The notes under the pieces are model-generated. The model was given only the letters and a program-made list of their open reading frames with translations, was not told the origin of the DNA and ran no database searches. A stretch of DNA of 64,000 nucleotides. It comes from Cucumis sativus. Lineage: Eukaryota > Streptophyta > Magnoliopsida > Cucurbitales > Cucurbitaceae. Positions 23,773-35,712 of the stretch are shown piece by piece (the first letter of the stretch is position 1; each line of letters starts with the position of its first letter). The stretch spans positions 1,612,001-1,676,000 of the forward strand of contig NC_026656.2 of assembly GCF_000004075.3 (NCBI RefSeq), in the 5' to 3' direction. The position numbers and the translations under genes are program-made.

Positions 23773-26393
23773 ATGTCACGCCGATCTGGGGCTTGCTTAA
23801 GGTGTTGTCTCGTGTTTTTTGCTGTAGTTTCTGCTTTGGCTGTTTGTGGACCAGCTTTGTATTGGAGATTCAAGAAGGCTTTGCAATTGGGAGATTCAAA
23901 AGCCTCCTGTCCTCCTTGCATCTGCGATTGTCCACCCCCATTATCCCTTTTGAAGATTTCCCCTGGTAATAATAATCGTTAATCTCTTCTGGGTTGCTTT
24001 GCATTTCTGTTTTTGTTGGCTTAGTTGTGAAATTTAGTGAAATTAACAGATACCCATTTGAAGAATTTGGTGTTTTGATCTGTTTTCATTCATGATTTTG
24101 ATTCTTAGCTGTTTCTTTCTTTGTTTGTGTGTTGCTGTGGCTGGGGAAAAGTTGACCCATGTTAGATTTGGATTTGTACTTCTTTTGTTACCTTCTGTTG
24201 GGCTTAATGGAGCTAGATTAAGCCCTATGTCCGGTTAGATTATTGGTTTTTTTGTTGGGAAACTTTTCAAGAATTTATGATGTTCTTCACCGGTGCCTTT
24301 TGGAGTAACAACACTTGTCGATAGCTGGAATTTTACTACACTTTTTGCATGTTGTACTCCTTGAATTGATTTTTTGTTGATTCTTAACTGAAGTATATCA
24401 TAAGTGGCATTCGATCTGAAATTATGAACTTGGATTTCTTTCTTATAATTTGCTTTGAGTTCATGTTTCTGTTTCCCTGGATTGGTAAATTTTCTCAAAT
24501 CTGTACACTGTAATTTTCAAAGAAAATTCACTTGGTCTTCAATTATAGATTAATTAAAAGTTGTTGTCATTAAATGAAATGATAATACCACCATGACCAA
24601 TCAATGGTTCTTTCTTTGTGGGTTTCTGTAAATATTGCTTTTAGGTCCTCTTCATATTTTACTATCACAATTAACTTCTTGAAGTATCAATTTGCTAGCT
24701 AATTTTGCTAGAAAAGAATTCTACATAACTCTATAGATCATGCTTACTGCCTATTCCTGCTTCATAACTGTTAAGTTAACAATGGTTGTGTGGCATTGCA
24801 TCTTAAATGAATATTATTCTGAACCTAGTTTTATCTTTTTGGAAAAAGAAAAAGCTATTTTTATTATAAATTGCATCCTAGTAGCAATGGTTTCAGATAT
24901 TTTGGGGTAAGTCCCCTTAAGGGTCTTGGGTTGAAGCCTCTAGGGGAAAGCTAATATCCTTGATGTCTCTTGGAACTGATGTTAGCGCATCAACATGTGT
25001 TGTGAAGTTTTTGTGTTAAAATTGATATACAGACTGCATATAAAATGGCTCCAACCTTATTTACCACATGCAGATTCTTTTATTAAATTTATGTTCTCTC
25101 TTAGAAATACTTTATTTGATTCCATGTAATTGTCAACTTGATTTTGTGTTCTTACCAGATTCGTTGTTGCTTCCTCACTAATACGTCTTTTTTTTTTCTT
25201 GATTATTCATTTTTAGGTCTGGCCAATCTCTCCGTTACAGGTTAGAATTTATCCCTCCAAATCAACTTGCAAATGAACTTAGCAGTCATTATGTGACAAT
25301 CGTGATTCTTTACTTATTTTAGTACCATCAGAATGCTTGTTATGGTTTACTGAGCTAAATTTATCTTATTTCTGTTTTTATGGAGAAATATTACATTTTT
25401 CTTCCATTATCCATTTTCATGACATCTGATACTATTGAAGGTTAATTTTGTTCGTTTTAAATTCAACATTTTCTTGTTCTGCATTCTATGATGAATCAGA
25501 ACTCCTGAAGAAATTGTGTCTTCTGCACTTCTTTAAAGGGATTTGCCAACCATTTTCTTATGGTTATTGATGTTCCTCGATTTAATGCTTGCACACTACT
25601 TGTTACTGTGGGCACCCATGATCACACGTCCAAAAATCTCTCTTCCAATATTTGTTGTGTCCAGAGAAGTCTCAACTCCCTTTTCCTGTCTTCTATCTTT
25701 ATGATATGAACCGGACAATCTAAGGAGACCATTTATCTAGAATTTAACATCATTCAAGTTTCTTTGGAATTCAAATGTTCTAGAGTTGGGTCGGTTTCCT
25801 TTAAGATTAATCAAAATATACTTTAGCTGACACACGTTTATATATATAAAAGAGAAAGAAAAGGGCTGCAGTTTCTTCACTTCTCGGGTTGGAAACTTTT
25901 CAAGTAGAATCACATAGGCTTTTAGGTACTTCTTACTAGGAGTTTATCTTGTTGAATCTTGAAACTTATTTTGATATTTGTGTTATTTCCAAACTTGATT
26001 TCAGCTAGTTATTCAAAATCTGTGATATAACTTGCTTATTTGTTTCTTGATATTTTTTTTATGCACATGCTCACTTGTTTTTACAATACAGACTGTGGGA
26101 GTAATGACCCAGATCTCAAGCAGGAGATGGAAAAACAATTTGTGGACCTTTTGACAGAAGAATTGAAGCTTCAAGAAGCAGTTTCCGGCGAACACACTCG
26201 CCATATGAACATCACTTTGTTTGAGGCAAAAAGAGCTGCTTCTCAGTATCAGAGAGAGGCTGAAAAGTGCATTGCTGCCACAGAAACTTGTGAAGAAGCC
26301 CGAGAACGTGCCGAAGCATTGATGATCAAGGAGAGGAAGGTTACATCATTGTGGGAGCGACGAGCCCGCCAAATGGGTTGGGAAGGGGAATAA
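23773..26393 (+). CDS. DUF1068/ELMO-family Golgi membrane protein
   Basis: Three exons (23773-23965, 25217-25240, 26092-26393) encode 172 residues. Exon 2 is only 24 nt. Residues ~10-30 form one membrane anchor (CLVFFAVVSALAVCGPALYW). A Cys-rich CPPCICDCPPP motif follows, then LANLSVTDCG, and then a long helical, charged coiled-coil-like segment (EMEKQFVDLLTEELKLQEA). It ends WERRARQMGWEGE. This matches Arabidopsis DUF1068 proteins (ELMO/NKS1 group), which sit in the Golgi and support pectin synthesis and cell adhesion. The start was chosen at the first in-frame ATG, MSRRSGACLRCC, directly before the membrane segment. Confidence 0.93.
24882..25030 (+). mobile_element. Candidate tRNA-derived SINE in DUF1068 intron 1
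   Basis: TAGTAGCAATGGTTTCAG could be a box A region. GGTCTTGGGTTGAAGCCTC, about 35 bp later, resembles a pol III box B (GGTTCGAATCC). No A-tail or target duplication is clear. Weakly supported. Confidence 0.3.
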
Positions 26394-27469
26394 ATCTATA
26401 ATTTCAAAGGCAACCTCTTAGTTCAACTAGTCGTCAAGTTATTCAATCCACAAGATCAGTAGAAACTGGCAAGCGAAGTGCTTGGTTCTTCAGTCTGTCA
26501 AAGGCATAATGTTCTTCTCTTTTCCTCCATTGATTGTATTGCACCTTTTCTGGAAACATGTCAATTCTACATCATAATTCCTACATGACAATGTTATAGA
26601 TCCCACTCTTCTGCATTTGCTAATATATAATATATATGATTATCGCCTCTTCAACCTTTTCTGGAAACATGTCAATTCTACATCATAATTCCTACATGAC
26701 AATGTTATAGATCCCACTCTTCTGCATTTGCTAATATATAATATATATGATTATCGCCTCTTCAACCGTAGCTTTGTGACTAGTTGGCTAGATGTTTCTG
26801 AGTCATCCACAAGCTCGAATAGACCCCATTGTTCTCATTCTCATATTGAAAAAACCATGCTGTTCTCAGTTTTCGCACCAAATAATTGATGTTAGTAAAA
26901 TCTGATGTTCACGTTTGCATACTGGGAATTTTCAGCTTCATTATCTGCTTTAAAGAAAAGTGGATATTTGATGGTAACGGCTTTATATATAGTATATAAC
27001 TTCTGTTTCAAATGAGACTTGAAATTTTACTTGCTCTACAAAAACATTGCAAACTCAAAATATGATTCTTAGATTTTTCTCAACCTTGTTTCATTTTTCA
27101 ATTTGAAGGGCATTGTCAAAACTACCCTAAGATTTGCATTGTCATCGAAGTTCAGCAGAATGAAACTAAGTGAAATTTCAAGACACTATTCACTTCACCA
27201 AGTTGACAACCGATCGAGGGGAATTATCAATCTAACCTCTTTATTGATCCGAATGGAACTGGAAGAGGATTTCACTTATAGAAGAATATAAATGAGTTCT
27301 CCTGTCATTATTCTATCAACACACCAACTAAGCAAGAAAAACTTCTTGTTGCAGAAAGAGAAGCAGCTAATGATAAGAGAACTACATAAAGAGAGGCGAA
27401 AATACAATATTGGGAGTCGGTTAAAATTCATTTCCCTATTGCAATCTAGGAATCAGTGTAACATAAGTT
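26394..27469. other. Convergent 3' flanks (DUF1068 gene / type-B response regulator)
   Basis: 3' UTR of the DUF1068 gene followed by that of the response regulator on the opposite strand. The only distinct structure is the perfect 111-bp tandem duplication at 26543-26764. No gene is supported. Confidence 0.55.
26543..26764. repeat. Perfect 2 x 111-bp tandem duplication
   Basis: 26543-26653 and 26654-26764 read identical base for base, and the match runs on for three more bases (ACC). The unit starts ACCTTTTCTGGAAACATG and ends ATCGCCTCTTCA. It lies ~150 bp after the DUF1068 stop, probably in its 3' UTR or just beyond. Confidence 0.95.
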
Positions 27470-30400
27470 TCATATACACGATGAGCCGAGAGATTGTGCG
27501 TCAAATCCAAATTCGCCATTTATTTGAATAGATTGATCTTGATCCTGCATCACACATACATAGACCTTCAATAACAACAAAAAATGAGATGCTAACTTGT
27601 TGGGAGAGAATTCAAGAGCTCCCTGTAATCGACCAACTGCATACTCACTAACCAGTGACCATATACTCGTTCATACAATCTAACTCACTACGTTACATCG
27701 AGCCCCACTTTTTAACAATTGGGCTAAACGACTAACTATTCTCCCCTCGGTCTACTTGTAACTATTGGGGGTTTGAGTTTCATGGAGGGCAGTATTGATT
27801 AAAGTAATCTGAATACGAACTAGGAGAAAAAGGAAAAATGCTTAGATTATGTAAGGTAATTTATGATACCTGTTTCGACAGAGCATTAACCAACTCATCC
27901 AAGGAATTGAAACTAGAACTTGAAAATCCATGTTGTAGCTTTGTTTGATCCATGGGGATTTTCCCATCGTAGTTCATCCAAGTGTTCATTGTAGATATTT
28001 CCACACCATCGTGAATGAAGGTTGGAGCACCAATATTCAATTGGTTGGTCGAAGAGCTGCTCATGTTTCCGAGACAGATTGCATTGTTCTGATTTGCACT
28101 CTGGATCAAGGGATCTGCAACACTATTCCCAGAAACAAAAGAGTCCCTCACAACGGAACTATGGTTGCCATAGTAATCCTGTTTAGCTGCTTCCCATTGT
28201 TGTTTTGATCTTCCATTCGTCGCTTCAACAACACTACCAATTAGTTCTTCATAGCATTGTGTGTCCCCTCTTAAATCAAGATGAGAACTTGAATCCCCAC
28301 TTGTTGAAGGAAAACCAACAGGAAAGTTGTCGTTATCGGGCTGAGCTGAGGAAATTGTCAAATAAGTACCGGGCATTCCATCAGGAGGGTAAATTCCAGT
28401 GACCGAGACATTAGATGAAAATTTGGGGAGCTGGATTGAACCCGGCCAGTTTTTGTTAGACTGACTGTGGCCCAAAATATTAGAAACACTTGTGCCGCTG
28501 TCTAACGGTTCTCGGTTGTCTAGAGTTATCTTAAGAGAAGACTGCCCTCCGAATTCTCCATCGCCATGAATCTGTTGCTTATGTTCTCGTAACATCAATG
28601 AATGGCTTGAAACACCGAAATCATAATTGCTTGAGCTACCAACAGCCCTTCCAGCATCAGGGAAGCTGGTGGAAACTGTAAAACTTGAGGCATCATTTAT
28701 CAAATTAGATTCTTTAAATGACAGAGTGCGTTTGTCTCTGTGTAACTGAATGTGATCCAATGACATTGAAATGCCATTGAATGTGTGCGGAGGTTGGTTT
28801 GTGTGGAAGAAAGGTGGATGGGGTTTTCCAATGAAACTTAATGAGTTACTCAATTTATGGGACTGTATCATTCCAGAGGACGCAATATCATTTAAGCTCA
28901 ATCCAGCAGTAGAGTTTAATTGGCCAACTATTTCTCGAGAGGGATACTGTGAGAATGTAGCATTCGAGAGCCTTCCTGTTCCAGTCATTGAAAATCCATC
29001 GAGTGATGCCATGGGCCTGAAGGAGGTGTGTGTACCTCCAAATGCACCCATCTTGTTACATTGCTCAGATTCCTCACTACACAGTTTTTTAAGGTATTGT
29101 CTGTATTTCTGCAATGCAGCACATGAAAGCATGGGTTAGAATTGCCATTTGAATAGAATACCAACTTTTTTACCAAGTAACCGGGGTAGGTTATTCACCA
29201 TCCTCCCACCGAAAAATTAAGAAATAAACAAAACAAAAAGTAAAAAAGAAGAGAAAAGAAAGAAAATATTACTGTTTGGTTAGTAGACATTTATGAGCTA
29301 ATGTCAGTTCATAGTAGAGTTATTTGCAACTCAACGAAGTGATGCATAGGCAGAGCTACCAGAGCTATCAAGAGAAAATCTTCTACGAATAAGTGAAATT
29401 TGAAAAACTTATTGTGCAGTTAATTGATCACTAATACGAGTGAGCGTTTATGTGGTTTTGAACATTTTTGCTTCGGTTTTGATTTCACAAGTTACTGGTT
29501 TCACAAGTCCATATGTCACTCGTGGAAGTTTAAAGTGCAATGCCAATGAAATTATAACAAAAGGTAAGAGAAAGATCAATGCCTGAAGATGGCTGGCCAC
29601 ATTTTCTCTTGTAAGACCTTCAACATTCATCAGATCAAGGATCTTTTTGGGAACAGCCTCTGCATTAGAAATTAATATAGGCATCAATAAGAGAAAACGA
29701 AGAACTGGGAATAAGAATTTCAAGGAAAACAACACAATATAAACACCAAAAAACTTACTTTCATAGCCCAAAATGTTAACAGCTGCCACAAACTTCCTGT
29801 GCAAATTCTCATCTCCATCATACCAATTTACTCTTGGCTTTTTTTGGGTGGAGGAATCGTCGTTCTCATAAGTACTGTCTTCTTCACCTCCTTCCTCGTC
29901 ATCATCTTGGTCTTTCTGTCTTTTACCAGATTTCTCGTTATCAGTACTGACTGCAGGTGGACAACCTTTGGCAACTTCAACACTTTGACTAGTGTTATTT
30001 CCAATAATGCTCTTATTTTGGTTCTTAACAGAAGGTTTCTTTCTTCGAAGAACATGTTGCCATATATTCTTCAGTTCTTCAATTCGAACAGGTTTCAGCA
30101 AATAGTCGCATGCACCGTGAAGAACTCCCTTCTTTACGAGTTCAGTATTGCTATGAGCAGACAACACTACAAGCATATTTTAGCAAAGAATGTTATCAAG
30201 ACCAACTCATTCATCAATTGTTTTAAGATTTTTTTTTTTACTTGAACTAAATCAGAACAACAACACACAAGTACATTTATGTGTGGTTGTGCATACAACA
30301 TATCAAACCCCAAATTATGTTGTTAAGACCTATTATAGATGAATATAAAAAGAAATGAACTAGAATATCAGAGAGAAGGTTTCATTCTCACTTATAACAG

Positions 30401-31406
30401 GTAGGTCCATTTCAAGGCCTACGAGCTCAAGGAGCTTAAAACCATCCATATCGGGCATGTTAACATCGCTGATAACCAGGTCAAATCTGTTTTTGTTCTC
30501 CCTCAACATTTTAAGTGCCTGAACTGCCTGATTGGTTGTTGTAACTGCAATAAAGAACATAAACTAGAACACATAAATATCGTAATGTAAAGCAATCGGG
30601 ATAAAGAACAATCAATTCATTAGCACCCTGAAATTTCTAAGTTAATGTCTTAATATATTGTTAGATTTAGTGTGAGTTTGACGTGTTTTGGAAAGGGTGA
30701 AATTTGAAAAGTACTTTTAGCCAATGTGTATGTGTGTGTGTGTGTGTGTGTATTAATCATGATGTTTGGTCATGTATTCAAAAGAGATTTTAAAGATTCT
30801 AAAAATAGCACACCAAAAGTGCACTTAAAAAGAAGAACAATAATTAGAGATTCTCCCTAAAAGTATTTATAAAAAAAAAGGTGGTTGGTTCGACACAATA
30901 CTCAAAATCATTCCTAACTCACTCTTTAACTCCTAAAGACATAGCAAGGTAATCATCAATATCCTAAAACAATCCAAAATCAGATAAGTCCATAATTTGA
31001 ACTTGCTATTTCCAGAAAGTTAAATATTTCCAATATAGAAATCTCTCAAAAGAGATCCAAAAGCTATATTTGAAATCAAATCATGTCCAAAGTCCAAACA
31101 CATGCATACACAAGATTCACAAAATGGAAAACCAAACCATGACAACCATGAACCAATATTTGAAAAACAACACAACATTTGAACACAAAGAGAAACCCAA
31201 CAAGTAGTTTGAAAGGCAGAATCATCATAAAAAAACCGAAGTCCAAGCAATAACTTACCATGATATTGACATTTACGAAGCAAATTCTCCAAAACCTTAA
31301 GGCAAATGGGGTCATCATCTACAGCAAGAACACGCATACCAATAGGAAACTGCTCCATATCATCATTTTCACCAACCAAATTAGTCTTTCGAACCTCCAC
31401 AGTCAT
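27470..31406 (-). CDS. ARR12: Type-B response regulator (ARR12-like)
   Basis: Cytokinin-signalling transcription factor. Six exons in order of translation: 31406-31259, 30544-30392, 30166-29759, 29659-29583, 29108-27870 and 27544-27470. They sum to 700 codons (699 aa). Receiver domain at ~24-140: acidic pocket VDDDP (30-32), phospho-acceptor Asp76 in [13 protein letters not shown], Lys125 in LLKPVR. A KKPRVNW start (209-215) opens the GARP/Myb-like DNA-binding domain, which runs through [20 protein letters not shown] and [17 protein letters not shown] to ~270. A long Ser/Gln/Asn-rich activation region follows. The last exon gives the conserved [16 protein letters not shown] end. In the GARP domain, [12 protein letters not shown] replaces the usual W-SVE-LHRKF. 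The fourth intron appears to use a GC donor. An in-frame ATG also lies 18 bases upstream. Confidence 0.93.
30726..30751. repeat. TG dinucleotide microsatellite
   Basis: Run of alternating T and G with one early A interruption, inside intron 1 of the response regulator gene. Confidence 0.9.
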
Positions 31407-33732
31407 GATGAACCTAAAAACCAAACGACCCCCAAGAAGAACAAGGTCCTACAGCAAAAGGGTCAGAAAGAAAAACTCAAAATCCTCAAAATTATGACCA
31501 AAGAAATAATGAAGCCAATGATGGGAATGCCTAAAAAAACAAGGAAGAAAGGGAAATCAATGTTCCTGACCAAAAAAATCAAAACTTAAATTTCAGTCTG
31601 CCTTCTTCTTTTCTTCTTCTTCTGGGTTTGTGTATTATACCAAATTTTCGTCAAAGAGGACAAGAAAAGCAAATATTTTTATGCAAAAATGTCAAATGGG
31701 GGCATAAATATGAGTGCTTTTTTTCCTTTTTATGTCATTCTGCAGCCTTCATTTTCCTTTTTCTCTTTTCCTTATGGGAATGTCCCATTCTTTAAGCTCT
31801 ATATTATTGGAGACCCTCTGAAAGTTTTGATCTTGTGCATCTCCAGTCCACCTTTCCTTCCATGTGTCCCATCTTTTTATTCATTCAATATTTGAAAAGG
31901 TACTTTTTTTTTTTTTCTTCTTTTTCTTATACCACTTTGATCTTGTAAAGTTTAGTTGTTATGTTTTTATTTCTTCCCTTTTAATTTTTATACTTTCAAT
32001 AATTAAATTTACTCTCTCTCAATAGTAATTTTTATCGAATAATAAAAAAAAAACAATTTTGATGTTGGTAGAACATAATAGTTTAAATTTATTTTTCAAA
32101 ATTTTCCGTAAATGTATTAAAATTTATTGAAAAACACAATGATAAATTAGAACTAAATTTAAAATTTAAATATATTAGACTAAAGTTGAACGTATTTCTA
32201 AATACCAACGAATATAAAATATATTTTTCTATTGTTTGAAACAAAATACTTAGAGTTAATAGTCCTTCACTCAATATAAAAATATACTCTTTATTCTTTT
32301 TATGATTTTGGAGTAAACAATTCCTTATTTGTTCTAACCGTTGGGTTTGTTTAAAGCAAGCTTTTCTTCCCCAAATTTGATTCAACTTCATTCACTCAAA
32401 AGAAGTTCAAATTCATTTTAATCTTCATTCGATTATATTCGTAAATTTTATTCAATTTCTTCTACATTTGTTAGAATTATTGAAGCTTAATAAGAAAGGT
32501 TGTGAGAAAATCTTTAAAATAAAATAAAAATAACTTTAGCTATAAATGTTACTTGGATTTTTCTTTAATTTTTGTTGCAAATCTTTAGGTTTTAGTTAAA
32601 CAAAATATGAATTTTGTTTTTTAATTGAGGATATAATATATTAACTAATTAAGGTACGTTCAAGTTAAAACATTATAATATTTGTTATATATTGAAATTA
32701 TAGTTGGACGAATGTAGGGTGTGTTAATGATCACGCCATGTTTTCATGCTTGTCATTTTTATTATTTATTATTTTTGAATAAGCTACAAAATTTATGGAA
32801 TAGGCATGCCGTATTAACATTATGTTAAAAATTATTAATGATAAGATTAAATCAAGTCATGACTTATGGTCAAATTATGAAATTGAATTAAAAAATTTAG
32901 AAACTAATGATGAAAGTCATAGATTAAATATAAAATTTAATCAACAAAACTATCTTGACATTTTGTTTTAAGCTATTAAACATTAATAAGAAAAAATAAA
33001 TAAAGTCTTTGAGCTAATATTTTGATTAAATTATATATTCAATTACATTCTTTTTCAACATTTGGAAAGTATAAATAAATCTTTAATCTTTCATTTTTAG
33101 ACCTTTGATGTCAAAAAAGTTAATAGTAAATATTTGTCTATTTTTTACGATTCTCCTTATATAAAATTGAATTGACTAATATTACAACATCCTAAATTTG
33201 AAAAATACGTGAAAGACTTAGATAAAATTAAAAAATAAAAAATTGATTAAACACAATATTTTTTAAATTTGAAAATTAAAAAATTAAAAAAATATACTCA
33301 TTTAAAGTTAATAAATTATTTTTTTAATTTAGATTTAAGAATAGATTAAACAGGAAATTACTTTAAAATACAAAAATATTTAAAAAAGAACATCACAATT
33401 TTATTATAAATAGACCGTAATATTTTATAAATATTTTAGTTTGTTTTTTTATATTAAAAAATTACTCGATTATAATTTAACTCGATAAAAACACAAGTAT
33501 GAAAAAAAAAGGTTATAATTGTTTAAAGAAATGTATAGTACAGTCAACATTAGGATGTAATTTTTCATACCCATAAATAATTTTTCATATTCCATTTTTA
33601 TCATTGAATCACTAAAGAATATTTAATTTAAAAAAGAGTAATATTGATAAAGTTGGAGAGACAATAATCAAACATAAAAAGAAAAATCAAATTTGTGTTA
33701 ATAATGATTTGCTTAAATTGTGGAATTGCAAA

Positions 33733-33890
33733 TTTTGAACTTCGTCGCTACAAACGAGCAGCTATCCTCTGAGACACTAACACAAAACTTCCCCTACAAC
33801 TGTGGCCCCCAACTTCAAGATTTCCGGATGTCGTACGGCTTGCGCGCTAACGACATGTCGACCGCATGATACTAACGATTTCAGACCGTA
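33733..33890. other. Isolated GC-rich island of unknown nature
   Basis: About 160 bases of ~50% GC in surroundings near 25%, with several CpGs (GTCGTACGG, TTGCGCGCTAACG, TGTCGACCG). Each strand has a frame open for roughly 27-37 codons, and I recognise neither. Possible sources are a gene remnant, an organelle or transferred fragment, or an orphan exon. Confidence 0.4.
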
Positions 33891-35071
33891 CACTTCTTCT
33901 TCTTCTTTTAGTTTTCTTTTAAAAATAAATTAATAGATTTCTTAAGTTGTAAGTTTTTATTTTTAAGATTTAGTTATGTTGTAATATGAAATTTTAGTTT
34001 TAATTTTATATTTTTAGCCCCTTTTTTTCCATTGAATATTCATCTTTCTTCCATCATTTTCAAAAACCAGTTAATATATAAATATATATGTTATTAGAAC
34101 CGACAAATACATGATATCATATCTTTTCTCTTTTAATACACGAGCAATCATGTTTAAGGTTTCTCGTCAATTCACAATGAACGTTTGGAGTTAAAGTTAT
34201 CTTCATGCCACGTTTTTCCACTTTTCTTTTATCTCTCCTTTCATTTATTTCCTTTTCCATTTCAATTTTTTATTTTGTTTTCTATTCAATTCTTTTTTTT
34301 TTTTTCTTTTTTCTTCCTAAAGCATATGTTTAAAGTTGATTGTAGGTTTTTTCACTTCCTATATATACATTATAATTGTTTTTTTAATGTTTATTCATAT
34401 ATTAAATAACTCTTCTTTTTACGGTTTTTTTATTATTTGTTTTAGTACAATAATTTTAACAATACTAGTTTGTAATTATATGTTTTCCAAGTGAAAACTA
34501 GCAATTCAAGTTAAATCGATGGAAATGAACATTATAGTTAAGAAGATTAAATAAATTAATTTGAAGCAAATTTTTGTATTTCATGTAAAATATATATGCA
34601 TGGAAAAAAAATTAGTGCAAAAGAAAGATCGAAACTTATGAATGGCGTAATTAAAAAGTTAGAGAATATGTTTGTTGATTTTAGTAACTCATTTAATTTT
34701 GTTTTCATTTCTTATCATAGACAAAATAATAATAAATAATAACAATAAAAGGAGAAGAGAATGAAACGGGTGAATATCAAAATAACCTTAAAAAAATCTC
34801 AAAGTAGAATAATTGTACGTTAGTTTTTACTTTCTCGTATATTATAAAACCTTTTTTACTCATATAATGTCAACGAAGTTAAGAAACATATTTAATTGAA
34901 ATTACTCTTTTTCATATTTGTTCATTCAACAAGTTGAAAGATCACTCCATCCCTAAGATAATGAATTATATTTGTCTAGTCGTTAATAATAAGCTATTTT
35001 ATCGTAGATAGTAAAAAACTTTTTAAAAAATGAATTTGAGAGTTACAGTGAACTATAGATTTAAAATTTAA

Positions 35072-35222
35072 GGTCTCGTTTGGTAACTATTTTGTTTTTA
35101 AAAATTATGCGTATAGACATTTTAAATTTGTCTCTTTACTATCTTATTTTTATCAATAGTTTTTGTTTTAGATTTGGAATTTAACAAAACACCAAAAACA
35201 AAAAATTAAATAGTTACAAGCT
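35072..35222. mobile_element. Candidate MITE
   Basis: Left end TCGTTTGGTAACTATTTTG and right end AAATAGTTACAAGC form an imperfect inverted repeat around ~150 bp of A/T-rich DNA. The GTTTGGTAAC terminus is common in plant MITEs. Confidence 0.45.
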
Positions 35223-35345
35223 TAATTTAAAAAATTATACTGAACTAAACTCTTATACCAAAATTTTGGTTATATTGCAACTATTCAATTTTATGATTTC
35301 TTGCACTATAAAATGATTCATAACACTACTATCATACTCATTTTT

Positions 35346-35409
35346 TCCAAACGTAGACTATTATAATGAAAACTTTTTCCAAACGTAGACTATTATAATG
35401 AAAACTATC
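35346..35409. repeat. 32-bp tandem duplication
   Basis: The unit TCCAAACGTAGACTATTATA plus ATGAAAAC and a T-run occurs twice in direct succession with a 32-bp offset, followed by a third partial AAAACTATCATAAC. Confidence 0.85.
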
Positions 35410-35712
35410 ATAACACTAAGACTAATGTTAATCATTCATCGCCCCAAACGCGTTCTAAGAAGATTTTAACATTGATTGATATTTTGTGATGTAAGCAAAA
35501 GACTAGTTTTGAAATGATTTTCTTTCTGAAGTATCAGTCATCTTATCAACATTAATATTTTCATAAACTTGAGTTCCAACAATTTCCATCTCTATTGAGA
35601 TTTGATTATTTTTATACAGAAGATGAAAGGATCCTTAAACGAGGGTTTTAAAGGAAGAGTATCAAGTTAGTATGATAGATTGTATTCATATGAACAACAA
35701 TATACATTGATG

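Larger units (their letters stand above)
31407..35712. other. 4.3-kb gene-poor region
   Basis: Upstream region of the response regulator, then the 3' flank of the metallophosphoesterase gene. Very AT-rich with many poly-A/T runs. The distinct items are the GC-rich island at 33733-33890, a MITE candidate at 35072-35222 and a 32-bp duplication at 35346-35409. I see no supportable gene. Confidence 0.55.

Noticed and set aside
28771-29139. Plus-strand open frame opposite the response regulator
   Set aside because: Antisense of a true coding exon with conserved content on the minus strand.
31260-31589. Plus-strand open frame over the response regulator 5' end
   Set aside because: Antisense shadow of exon 1 and the A-rich 5' leader; Lys/Thr-rich with no domain.
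34185-34409. Phe-rich open frame
   Set aside because: Poly-T and CTTT-rich sequence; no support as protein.
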